A stretch of DNA of 6,787 nt, taken from NCBI GenBank assembly GCA_030593665.1, contig JAUVGS010000117.1:1-6787 (forward strand), read 5' to 3'. Positions 1-6,658 of this stretch are shown piece after piece. Within the stretch, counting starts at the first letter, position 1. The number at the start of each line of letters is the position of its first letter. The notes under the pieces are model-generated. The model saw only the letters and a list, made by a program, of their open reading frames with translations, was not told the origin of the DNA and searched no databases. Source of the DNA: Chitinivibrionales bacterium (GTDB lineage Bacteria > Fibrobacterota > Chitinivibrionia > Chitinivibrionales > JANQEN01). The position numbers and the translations under genes are program-made.

Positions 1-3000
1 CCGTGTCAAGCTGGATAATCAGCTCGTTATCCGTGGTATTGACGTAGCCGTTGTAGCCGTAGCCTTCAATCATCATGACCGTATCGGTTGCGTTATACAA
101 ACGAACATACCTGGGTAAACCGGGGGCAGTATAACCGGTAATCCGAAACGCGGGATTAAACTTGCAACCATCGGTTGCGCCGTCCGCCTGAATTTGAAAA
201 TTTACTGAATTGTTGTCCGCCTGGATAATATACGCACCCTCCCCTTCATTGAATCCATCCGTATCGATATCACCCTCAGTGGTCGTTAACAGAGTTCCGC
301 CATTCGTCTCCATGGTAATGGTCTCAATGTCCTGCACCGCTTCACTTACGGAATCCATATAGGCAGTACCCATATTCTGGTGCTGATTATCTATGTAAAA
401 GGAATAGGTAAGTTGTACTTCTTTCGTATAGTGGTCATCAGTTCTGGCATAATAAAATCCGGAATAATCATTTGCACTACTGGCACCAGAGATAATTGTA
501 TCAGCATTATTGGTAAAAAATTGTTTCACACCGTTAACATCACGAGCCGACAGGTAAGCAACGGCAATATCATGGGTGCTGTCACCTCCATAAACCCCGG
601 CCCTGTAATCACCTTCTGTAATATAACTTGACACATCTCCTTCAAATTTCTGCCTGAAAACAATACCGGTAGCAATAAATGTAGCACTCATGTAAGAGAG
701 CGAATCGTATCTGAATATCTGACCCGTGGGGTAGATTGTCCAGATCATTACAATATCATAATCAAGACCGGTGCCGCTAATACTGCGTTTATCTATTCTA
801 AGGCGAACGCGGGTACCGGAAGCTTCTAAAACAGTATAGGTCGGTGGAGAGGTCGTTGAGTAATATTGACTGTATATATAATCTGAATTATAGTGACAAT
901 GACTTCCGATAGTTCCTTTCAAATCGGAAGAAGAAATGAGATTATCCGCAGAGGAAATCTGTTTACCGGAAGAGAGCTCCGAAGATTTAAACTCTTTGAG
1001 CTCACCATCCATATTCGGGCTGGTATTATCCATTTTCCAGAAGAGATAAAACTCATTGGAGCCCGAAGCGCCGAAAGTGCTGCTTGAGGTATTTTTTACA
1101 TAGTAATCATTGCCGCTTGCCCCATAGCTCATGACGGGCATAGGATCGACCATATAGGCCCCGGTCTGATCATCATCATCGATATAGATCCTCAAACCGG
1201 ATGTCGATACTGTTTTATCAAACCCGATGTAAAGGATATTGGACGCGTCATCAAGTTTGGCCAGGTAGTCCGTATTTTCCGTTAACCAGTCATCTTTGTA
1301 ATATACTGCGGTGGGTTTAGCGGTGGCCCAGTAGTTGGAAATCTGGAAAACCGGATTTGTCACCGGTTTACAAAAGGCGCCGTCAATTTTAAAATGAATC
1401 GTCGCGTTATTATCGGCACGAACCATGTACTGGCCTTCATTGGCGCGGTATCCGTTTTCCGCAATAGCTTTAATAGTCTCTTCAGAGAATTCCCGGTTAT
1501 AAAAACGTACATCATCCATTCGGCCGTCATACCCGTTACCGATTACCACATTAGCGTCATTACCGGTCAGCGAATATTGCGTTACGATATATTTAACGAC
1601 ATCGCCATCTATGTAAAGCTTGATTCTACCGCTGTGAATATGATAGGATGCAGCCACATGTTTCCATGAACCGGTAGCGGGGCCGCTGAGCCCTGATAGT
1701 GTCGTTCCATCAAGGGTCAATGCGATATTTCCACTGCCGTCGCCTGCCAGTTTGAATCCGATACCTGCCGTATATTTGCTGAAGAGAACCGAACCGGTAC
1801 TAAGCACCGTCTCCGGTTTGATCCACATCATGACGGTAAATACGCCGGTAGTAAAATCAGTGATGCTGCTTGACACTGTTACATAATCATTGCCGTCTCC
1901 TGCCTCAAAGTCCAGGCAGTTCCCTCCCCACATGAAATCAGTATTATCCCAGGCAGCATTGGTTATGGTTCCATCGTGGGTGTTGGCGCCGCTTGAAGAA
2001 TCTTTCGCCGTAGCGCCGGAACCGAGATCAAATTTCCAGTGGCCGACCAGGCCGGATTCCCAGTCTTTTTCCATGCGCAGAGTACCCAGTCCATTGACAA
2101 ACACAAGACTGTCAGGCCCGCAGTAATCATCGACAAATTTACCGACGCCGGTCGTATCATTCCATGTTTTGTGCCCGAAGTCAACCATGAAGTCCCAGAG
2201 CTGCTTGTCCCCTTCCGCAAGCTGCCAGTCGTCGTCAAGTATACCGTACCAGGTGCTGCTCGTTGCGGAGAACGCGCTTGCCTGGCTCCAGTCTTCATAG
2301 AGCGCGAACAGGATATCAAATTTTCCCGCGTCGGTATTTGAATGAAGCACATAATTGGAGGTGCTTGCCGTACCGCTTTCATTGGTATACGACTTATTGG
2401 TCACATTACTCTCGACACGAAACTCCAGCCCATTGGCCGGATCGTAGAGAGCGGTGCGTGCGTCTGTCTCCGGATGGATAAAAACACGGCCATTGCCATA
2501 GACCGTATACTCAATATTCCACTCGTGGGAATTGAGGGAAAACGTCTGGCGCAGTTTACAAAACAGGGTGTTTGCCGCAAGAAGCGTCAGCGTACCGGTG
2601 GCGGCATAACTGTTGGTATTATCAGCCCGGATATAAAAGAGGTTTGTGTTGAGTTGATTGCTCCCCCTGCTTGATTCATCGGAGAGCCATTTAATCCCGG
2701 CGCCGTTGTCCTCGTCAAAAATAATCTTCCAGGCCGACGTCGATATCTCACAGGTATCGTTTTGATCAGTACCGATATCATGCTTAATGGTCAGCGGTAA
2801 AAGCTGCAACTGATCATCAGTGGCAAAGGTAACGCAGGTTTGATCTATCCGCTGGGTTTCATAACAGAGCTTGATCCAGCCCGCAGAGCGCAGCGTTGAG
2901 CTAACCCTGATTTCATCGAGGTGACCGTCAATATATTTTGCCGTTGACAACTGCTCGGTATCGGCATTCTTTCCGCCCAGTTCCCATCCCGCGCTGAAAG

Positions 3001-3931
3001 AGAGATCGATATCACTGCCGGTACCCATAATGGTATTATTGAGAGTAATGGTAAATGCCTCTTCATAGGTCAGGTTACCGGTGCCGTCATCGGTAGTCCG
3101 GATACGAACAGAGAATGACTGCTGATCCTCGTAAAACAAAATCGCGTTTGTCTGAAGAGTGGTGCTGCTAATCTGAAACTTATCGTTATCCGTATCACCG
3201 GTACCCGAAACAAGGGTGTAGGTGTGGGAATCTCCGCCATCGGAATCTGTTGTGGTTAGTCCGCCGACGGTTGTTCCGGATGCCTGGTTTTCGTTAACAC
3301 TTGAGGAGGAGAGGGCGATGTCGGTGGGGGCGGAATTTCCGGCTTCGGTGTAATCAATCACGAGTCTCGCCCGTATAATACTCATCTCATAAGAAAAAGC
3401 CTCCGGACGATTTGTTAGAACTATTTGCACTTCTTCAGAGGTAGCCAGGGAATCCGTTACAAGGGTCGCTAAAGTTGTATTATTATCCCAACCGTTCCAA
3501 CCCGTTGCACTGCATGTCTGTGAGGCTATCGAAGTTGACCAGGCCGTATAATCGATATCATCATATTGGACGGGAGCTGACCAGGTTTTGTTGATTACAA
3601 AAATTTCCACAGCATCAGTACCGCCAGAGAGCACTGAAACATTGTAACCAAAATCTACGTAATCAATAGTTGATCCATTTGGAATACTCGAAATATCGAA
3701 AACACAGAAAATTTCTGAACTAAACGTTTCAGGCCGTAACCACATTCCACAGGGTTGAGCCGTTGTTGAAGTTGTATTTTCCGAACTGGCTGCGTCATCG
3801 GCAGAATTGTATTGTCGAACCTTGTAACGCGTAGCGTATATAGTAACCTGAGTGGCTATTACCGGTATTACCGTTATCAAAATCAGCAAAATACCGAGAA
3901 TAAAGGTGATAGGTGATTTTTTATGTTTCAT
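1..3931 (-). CDS. Large secreted multi-domain protein (gene B), C-terminus beyond window
   Basis: I translated this strand by hand from the ATG at 3931 and found 1310 sense codons with no stop, running off the left edge. Residues 1-26 form a Sec signal peptide (KHKK, hydrophobic core, VIA at the cleavage site). Residues 28-195 resemble a DNRLRE-type beta-sandwich. Residues 199-298 form a cadherin-like repeat (APTDIALSSSSVNEN start, FTITL end). Residues 301-361 are the C-terminal half of a LamG domain (HLDEIRVSSTLRS). Residues 364-620 (X1) are not recognised. Residues 627-825 are a complete LamG/concanavalin-like domain (GLVGHWKFD to MDDVRFYNREF). Residues 832-908 (Y1) and 1231-1310 (Y2) are copies of a small domain containing ADNN, and 1026-1200 (X2) resembles X1. 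The overall composition, rich in T, S, N, D and G, suits an extracellular adhesin or carbohydrate-binding protein. No catalytic site was recognised. A TTG at 3946 is an alternative start. The reading frame is certain; the function is inferred. Confidence 0.9.
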   Translation of the reverse strand, partial: MKHKKSPITFILGILLILITVIPVIATQVTIYATRYKVRQYNSADDAASSENTTSTTAQPCGMWLRPETFSSEIFCVFDISSIPNGSTIDYVDFGYNVSVLSGGTDAVEIFVINKTWSAPVQYDDIDYTAWSTSIASQTCSATGWNGWDNNTTLATLVTDSLATSEEVQIVLTNRPEAFSYEMSIIRARLVIDYTEAGNSAPTDIALSSSSVNENQASGTTVGGLTTTDSDGGDSHTYTLVSGTGDTDNDKFQISSTTLQTNAILFYEDQQSFSVRIRTTDDGTGNLTYEEAFTITLNNTIMGTGSDIDLSFSAGWELGGKNADTEQLSTAKYIDGHLDEIRVSSTLRSAGWIKLCYETQRIDQTCVTFATDDQLQLLPLTIKHDIGTDQNDTCEISTSAWKIIFDEDNGAGIKWLSDESSRGSNQLNTNLFYIRADNTNSYAATGTLTLLAANTLFCKLRQTFSLNSHEWNIEYTVYGNGRVFIHPETDARTALYDPANGLEFRVESNVTNKSYTNESGTASTSNYVLHSNTDAGKFDILFALYEDWSQASAFSATSSTWYGILDDDWQLAEGDKQLWDFMVDFGHKTWNDTTGVGKFVDDYCGPDSLVFVNGLGTLRMEKDWESGLVGHWKFDLGSGATAKDSSSGANTHDGTITNAAWDNTDFMWGGNCLDFEAGDGNDYVTVSSSITDFTTGVFTVMMWIKPETVLSTGSVLFSKYTAGIGFKLAGDGSGNIALTLDGTTLSGLSGPATGSWKHVAASYHIHSGRIKLYIDGDVVKYIVTQYSLTGNDANVVIGNGYDGRMDDVRFYNREFSEETIKAIAENGYRANEGQYMVRADNNATIHFKIDGAFCKPVTNPVFQISNYWATAKPTAVYYKDDWLTENTDYLAKLDDASNILYIGFDKTVSTSGLRIYIDDDDQTGAYMVDPMPVMSYGASGNDYYVKNTSSSTFGASGSNEFYLFWKMDNTSPNMDGELKEFKSSELSSGKQISSADNLISSSDLKGTIGSHCHYNSDYIYSQYYSTTSPPTYTVLEASGTRVRLRIDKRSISGTGLDYDIVMIWTIYPTGQIFRYDSLSYMSATFIATGIVFRQKFEGDVSSYITEGDYRAGVYGGDSTHDIAVAYLSARDVNGVKQFFTNNADTIISGASSANDYSGFYYARTDDHYTKEVQLTYSFYIDNQHQNMGTAYMDSVSEAVQDIETITMETNGGTLLTTTEGDIDTDGFNEGEGAYIIQADNNSVNFQIQADGATDGCKFNPAFRITGYTAPGLPRYVRLYNATDTVMMIEGYGYNGYVNTTDNELIIQLDT
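2..241 (-). repeat. Domain Y2, second copy of the ADNN-containing repeat
   Basis: Residues 1231-1310 read EGAYIIQADNNSVNFQI, CKFNPAFRITGYTAPG and NELIIQLDT, and reach the window edge. Compared with Y1 it has a longer middle (RLYNATDTVMMIEGYGYNG). It is preceded by a Ca-loop-like DIDTDGFNEGEG. The domain is likely complete or nearly so. Confidence 0.65.
236..271 (-). other. Acidic DxDxDG loop before domain Y2 (possible Ca2+ site)
   Basis: Gene B residues 1221-1232, DIDTDGFNEGEG, fit the DxDxDGxxE spacing of EF-hand, dockerin and thrombospondin type 3 calcium loops. It sits in the linker between X2 and Y2. Only one such loop is visible. Calcium-stabilised linkers are common in large bacterial adhesins, so binding is plausible but inferred. 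Confidence 0.4.
332..844 (-). repeat. Domain X2, second diverged copy of X in gene B
   Basis: Residues 1030-1200 show TYTVLEASGTRVRLR, IVMIWTIYPTGQIFRY, TGIVFRQKF, THDIAVAYLSARD and VQLTYSFYI, matching the order and spacing of the X1 landmarks. This copy is followed by Y2, as X1 is followed (after a LamG) by Y1. This suggests an X-Y unit duplicated with a LamG lost from, or gained by, one copy. Confidence 0.45.
1208..1438 (-). repeat. Domain Y1, first copy of a small ADNN-containing repeat
   Basis: Residues 832-908 read EGQYMVRADNNATIHFKI, then NPVFQISNYWA, then a strand ending ILYIGFDK. This aligns well with residues 1231-1310: shared EG.Y...ADNN, F.I, NP.F.I..Y.A, and a final strand before a D/T turn. 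The domain family is not recognised; about 76 residues, probably a beta-sandwich. Confidence 0.65.
2072..2614 (-). repeat. Domain X1, first copy of a diverged large repeat in gene B
   Basis: Gene B residues 440-620 contain the ordered landmarks TLTLLAANTLFCKLR, IEYTVYGNGRVFI, NGLEFRV, KFDILFALYEDW and LWDFMVDF. The same order recurs at residues 1030-1180 (X2). Alternating hydrophobic residues suggest an all-beta fold. The family is not recognised; similarity to a supersandwich-like fold is only an impression. Homology to X2 rests on aligned landmarks and is moderate. Confidence 0.45.
2849..3031 (-). other. Detached C-terminal half of a LamG domain inside gene B
   Basis: Gene B residues 301-361 read IMGTGSDIDLSFSAGW, then GG, then KYIDGHLDEIRVSSTLRS and WIKLCYETQ. 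In DUF2341/LamG proteins this is the typical final part of the LamG fold: an xIDEvRvSxxxRSxxWIkl.YExQ ending. Here no N-terminal LamG strands precede it; the cadherin repeat ends only a few residues before, at FTITLNNT. The missing first half has its natural counterpart at the end of gene A (3984-4499). Confidence 0.75.
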
Positions 3932-3943
3932 TTTTATTGCAAT

Positions 3944-3958
3944 CAACCGTTCCTCTTA
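3944..3958 (-). promoter_or_regulatory. Shine-Dalgarno and probable TTG start of gene B
   Basis: On the minus strand AAGAGGA (3957-3951) lies four bases before an in-frame TTG at 3946, which would add MIAIK before the ATG at 3931. The ATG itself has its nearest purine-rich site about 20 bases upstream, which is too far. By spacing the TTG is the better initiation codon, and the extra lysine would still fit a signal-peptide n-region. This is an inference from spacing only; both starts give the same mature protein. Confidence 0.5.
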
Positions 3959-3964
3959 AAACGG
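3947..3964 (-). promoter_or_regulatory. Small hairpin presenting the gene B ribosome-binding site
   Basis: In the A-B gap, CCGTT and AACGG can pair as a 5-bp stem around an 8-base loop (TTAAGAGG) that contains most of the Shine-Dalgarno. The stem ends directly before the TTG codon. It could tune translation of gene B or be coincidental, as 5-bp stems are common. It has no U-tract, so it is not an intrinsic terminator, and read-through from gene A into B is expected. Confidence 0.25.
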
Positions 3965-3980
3965 GTAATACCGGCTGCAC

Positions 3981-6089
3981 CTAGTCCGTACGATCCACGC
4001 CATTGATAAAAATTTTATCACTGCCGGGACTGTCCTGATCGATCTGAATCGCGAAGTGATACCAGGTATCAGCAGTCCAGTTCGTTATATCAGTCTGTAT
4101 AAACCGGAAATTATCAGTATCCTCAATTTTAAAAACCAGTGCGCCGTCAGAGAGCTGCGGGTAATCATAATCCGTTCCGACAAAACCGATATGCATGTTG
4201 TTGGTCGCACTGCCGTATTTCTCCAGAACAATCTGCGATGTTGCCGAGGCACTGGTAAAATTGGCGTCAAGTTTGAGCCAGCCGGAGATAGTTGCATCAC
4301 CCGTGATATCAAGTGACGTACTCTGGGGAATACTCACATAATCATCAGAGCCGTCAAATTCCTGTCCATATTTGGCAACGCCTTCTTTGACTGTTGCGGA
4401 AACATAATCATCACCATCGTTATTGTTACTCGTTGCGTCACGATAGACGTCAACGGTTCCGGTTCCGGTCTCTGAAGAGTCCAGGTGCCATACGGCCTTA
4501 AAGTTTTTACTGTCTTGAAATACATTTGATGGATTGGAGGTTGTTGTTTCACTTGATTTGTTCCAGAACATCTTAATGTACTGATCACTGGTATTGCCAT
4601 AGACAACATCAACCTTCACCCATATAACAGCAGTATCTTTATCACTGGCGCCATCAACCCAGTGCTCTATTTCATAAGGGAGGAATGTTTCGTTATCGGA
4701 TTTACCAAAACGGATATCAGCTCCATCGTCTGCAACATCAGAGAAAAAGTCGAAGTTGCTCGGATCGAGACGAACCAGCAAAGGGAAATCCAAAACATTG
4801 CCTGATATATTCGCTCCATCAACAGTGGTATTGATGTAGATTCGCATGGATGAATTCCAGTTGGCAAGATCTTCAACCTCGCTAACGGTGATGTTAAAAG
4901 TCAGGTCGGGGCTCTGGTCATCTCCGCTGTTTGCAGTGCCGCCGTTATCCCTGAGATAAATTGTGCATACGGTTGTGCCGGTAGCGTCTGTTGCCGGGGT
5001 ATACGTCAAGGTGCCGGTGGAACTTACCGCAGGCTGTGATGAGAACAGGGAATTATTATCATTGGTTACCGTAAAAGTAAGGGTTTGTGACGACTCGTTT
5101 GTCGCCCCCTTGTCAAGACTCGTGGCCCAGGTTGTCACTGATTTTGCGCCACAGTTTTCATCAGCGTTCTGGTCGGCGCCCCTGGTAAAAGAGGGCTCGT
5201 CATTGACTGCGGTAATATTGATGGTCATGGTATAAGGCCCTGCGGTACTGTAATCCTTCCCGTCGAACACCTGGTGGGTGAAGGTGGCATAGGAGGAACC
5301 GTTTGCATCAGCCGCGGGTTTGAAAATCAGGTTTGTCATCGTTTCGTAATACGTCTCATCAACGACATCAGTGCCGCTGTACTCAAGGTCGCCTGCGGTC
5401 TCCAAAGATTTGATGAAGATGCCGTCAAACGGGTCGGAATCACTATCGCTGTAGGTGAAATCACTGGTCTGAAAAGTTGTCGCGGTGTTGTCCTCGAGGA
5501 ATGTTTTAGTGTCATTGCCGCCGGTGGGGATGGTGTTGGACTCAGCAACATTGAAATAGTTCGAAGTGGCACTTTCCGCCCCGAAAATATTGCCATCCTC
5601 GGTAATTTGCAAGTCATTCTGTCCCACTACGATAATGATATAGTAATTTCCATTGGACACTCCAACAGGAACATTTATTGTAACTGTTTCTCCTGTACCG
5701 CTTGTCGATGCATCACCCCAGCCTGTGCCATACGCGGGAAGAACCAGAGAATAGCTATTATCCGAACCGGTACATCCGTTAGAATATGCACAACTGGCTC
5801 CGGTACCATCAGAATCAGTCAACCAGTAATCACTCGAACCTGAACCGCTTGTAAAATGATGTGTTGTTGTTGTAGAGAGACAAATTGCATAATAAAATGT
5901 CTGCCACGTATCTTTAGTCCAGTCAAAAGAAACCGTGTAATTTGTACCTTTAGAAATATCATCGCCATTGGTGGAACCTGCGGAACATGAGACATTACTT
6001 ACACCGATTGCGCAGTAAGCCGGAAAGATTATTGCTATTGTTAAAATCGGAATAATAATCAGACAGAGAGGACGGGTGATTTTTTTCAT
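3981..6089 (-). CDS. Secreted cadherin-like/DUF2341/LamG protein, truncated in LamG (gene A)
   Basis: The ATG at 6089 gives 702 residues; a TTG at 6104 would add five, but neither has a convincing ribosome-binding site and the ATG gives the cleaner signal peptide (MKKITRPLCL, hydrophobic core, cleavage near AYCA). Domains by residue: 27-184 is an unrecognised beta-rich domain with several cysteines; 185-297 is a cadherin-like repeat with a DSDSDPFDG calcium-type motif and VNDEP ending; 298-406 is a second Ig/cadherin-like repeat (LTYTP, FNITV ending); 407-530 is DUF2341 (DFPLLVRLD, ADIRFG, LPYEIEHW, VWVKV-like strand, MFWNKSS); 531-702 is an incomplete LamG. The protein ends with no membrane anchor or sorting signal. 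It is likely an exported carbohydrate- or surface-binding protein. The 42-base gap from the stop to the ATG of gene B region suggests co-transcription. The truncation may mean it is a broken half of a larger gene. Confidence 0.9.
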   Translation of the reverse strand: MKKITRPLCLIIIPILTIAIIFPAYCAIGVSNVSCSAGSTNGDDISKGTNYTVSFDWTKDTWQTFYYAICLSTTTTHHFTSGSGSSDYWLTDSDGTGASCAYSNGCTGSDNSYSLVLPAYGTGWGDASTSGTGETVTINVPVGVSNGNYYIIIVVGQNDLQITEDGNIFGAESATSNYFNVAESNTIPTGGNDTKTFLEDNTATTFQTSDFTYSDSDSDPFDGIFIKSLETAGDLEYSGTDVVDETYYETMTNLIFKPAADANGSSYATFTHQVFDGKDYSTAGPYTMTINITAVNDEPSFTRGADQNADENCGAKSVTTWATSLDKGATNESSQTLTFTVTNDNNSLFSSQPAVSSTGTLTYTPATDATGTTVCTIYLRDNGGTANSGDDQSPDLTFNITVSEVEDLANWNSSMRIYINTTVDGANISGNVLDFPLLVRLDPSNFDFFSDVADDGADIRFGKSDNETFLPYEIEHWVDGASDKDTAVIWVKVDVVYGNTSDQYIKMFWNKSSETTTSNPSNVFQDSKNFKAVWHLDSSETGTGTVDVYRDATSNNNDGDDYVSATVKEGVAKYGQEFDGSDDYVSIPQSTSLDITGDATISGWLKLDANFTSASATSQIVLEKYGSATNNMHIGFVGTDYDYPQLSDGALVFKIEDTDNFRFIQTDITNWTADTWYHFAIQIDQDSPGSDKIFINGVDRTD
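3984..4499 (-). other. Truncated N-terminal part of LamG at the end of gene A
   Basis: This stretch runs from KAVWHLD, directly after DUF2341, through FDGSDDYVSIP, ATISGWLKLD and WYHFAIQID to KIFINGVDRTD, where TAG stops the frame. A LamG domain normally continues with about 50-60 more residues, including a glycine-rich strand and the IDEVRVS ending. Those are absent here and present in gene B. The truncation is seen directly; that both pieces were once one domain is inferred. Confidence 0.75.
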
Positions 6090-6154
6090 AGGAAATAATG
6101 ACAATTATTTAGTTTCAGAGATATAAGTGTCTATAGAATAATAAATCTACTATA

Positions 6155-6183
6155 AGTATACCAGAAACAAACAATTTGTTCAA
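6155..6183 (-). promoter_or_regulatory. Sigma70-type extended -10 promoter of gene A
   Basis: On the minus strand the -35 box TTGAAC (6183-6178) is followed by a 17-base spacer and the -10 box TATACT (6160-6155). TG one base upstream of the -10 gives an extended -10. Spacing is optimal, the flanks are AT-rich, and the predicted start near 6148 leaves a leader of about 60 bases before the ATG at 6089. It probably drives both A and B, as no terminator lies between them. Confidence 0.7.
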
Positions 6184-6192
6184 GCGCTTAAA
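6179..6192. promoter_or_regulatory. Palindrome overlapping the -35 box (possible operator)
   Basis: AAGCGCTT (6182-6189) is a perfect 8-bp palindrome, extended imperfectly to 14 bp as TTCAAGCGCTTAAA. It has a central CG flanked by A/T-rich half-sites, as LacI-family operators do, and overlaps the -35 box, where a bound repressor would block polymerase. No regulator gene is visible in the window, so the assignment is tentative. Confidence 0.35.
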
Positions 6193-6388
6193 TAGATTTG
6201 TACAACTTTTTTTGAGATGGGTTAGTTTTTAATCAGGTTTTTGGGTGGGAAGACGGGTAGGATAACGAATAGAATATGGCTGTAAGGGAGAAAGGGAGAA
6301 GAGAATGACGATTAGCGATTGGTGAATAGCAAATATTGAACTCTTTTAGTCGTTACCTTTATCGAAATGACAGAGTAATGTGAAGCAG
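6184..6388. other. Non-coding stretch with low-complexity repeats
   Basis: No credible coding region is visible. It contains a perfect tandem 8-bp repeat AAGGGAGA (6284-6299) in a purine-rich run, a degenerate GATTAGCGATTGGTGAATAGC-like stretch near 6309-6330, and on the minus strand CTGTCATTTCGATAAAGG (6356-6373), which resembles dispersed repeats seen in many environmental genomes. Whether these are dispersed here cannot be judged from one window. Confidence 0.4.
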
Positions 6389-6555
6389 ATTTTTCAATCG
6401 TCCTCGTCCCTCCCCGGTCAAAGCAAGTCGATAGCATGCTCTTTCATCGCATTCGAACTGGAACTTTGCCTTCCTCCTCGGTTTTTTCTTTTTAACTTTA
6501 AAAAAAAGATCGAGGACGAAGGACGAAGACGACGATGAGGAGGATTTTTGAAAAT
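6389..6555. repeat. MITE-like inverted-repeat element, about 165 bp
   Basis: The outer ends are ATTTTTCAATCGTCCTCGTC at 6389 and, in reverse complement, ATTTTCAAAAATCCTCCTC from 6555, which are imperfect inverted repeats. Inside, TCGTCCTCG (6398-6406) matches CGAGGACGA (6511-6519) perfectly in inverse. Nested pairs CAAAG/CTTTG (6419-6423 with 6464-6468) and CGAT/ATCG (6429-6432 with 6446-6449) surround AGCATGCT, and a T-run/A-run pair lies at 6482-6508. The structure suggests a non-autonomous mobile or folded repeat. Serine-rich frames across it come from GAC/GAG/TCC triplet runs and are not genes. Confidence 0.5.
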
Positions 6556-6658
6556 ATTGGAGCAATAACCTGTAATAAATTCACACAATATCCCTTCCCG
6601 CATTCAACCGGCTGAACATGTTTATAATTTGCTATTAGTAAAGCAGCAAATGGTATAT

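Larger units (their letters stand above)
3029..3983 (-). other. Putative inserted N-terminal cassette (stop, RBS, signal, DNRLRE, cadherin)
   Basis: About 955 bases separate the two complementary LamG halves. On the minus strand they hold the TAG of gene A, a 34-base gap, a Shine-Dalgarno, a start codon, a signal peptide, a DNRLRE-like domain and one cadherin repeat, ending in frame with the second LamG half. The DNRLRE part is relatively AT-rich (hand count about 38% GC at 3601-3780 against about 54% at 2101-2280), though gene ends elsewhere in the window are AT-rich too. I saw no target duplication, clear direct repeat or transposase at the borders, so the boundaries are approximate. Confidence 0.45.

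Noticed and set aside
1963..2382. 139-residue minus-strand frame
   Set aside because: It overlaps gene B in another frame; the gene B frame gives recognisable domains here and is continuous across 1310 codons.
3932..3980. Possible terminator between genes A and B
   Set aside because: The only hairpin is a 5-bp stem with no following U-tract and it contains the gene B ribosome-binding site.
3005..3980. Short inverted similarity (GCCGGTA..CCC) at both borders of the putative cassette
   Set aside because: GCCGGTA-like strings are common throughout the window and the match has a gap, so it is not evidence of terminal repeats.
121..5780. Frequent ACCGGT hexamers (about a dozen)
   Set aside because: Most fall on Thr-Gly codon pairs in gene B, a protein rich in these residues, so codon and dipeptide bias explains them better than a dispersed signal.
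5274..5843. 189-residue plus-strand frame
   Set aside because: It lies wholly inside gene A on the opposite strand and shows no domain, signal or ribosome-binding site; it is a shadow of the minus-strand coding sequence.
6359..6603. Two overlapping minus-strand frames with a serine run and KKKK stretch
   Set aside because: The serines arise from the TCG/TCC triplet run of the inverted-repeat element and the lysines from an A-tract; there is no start context or domain.
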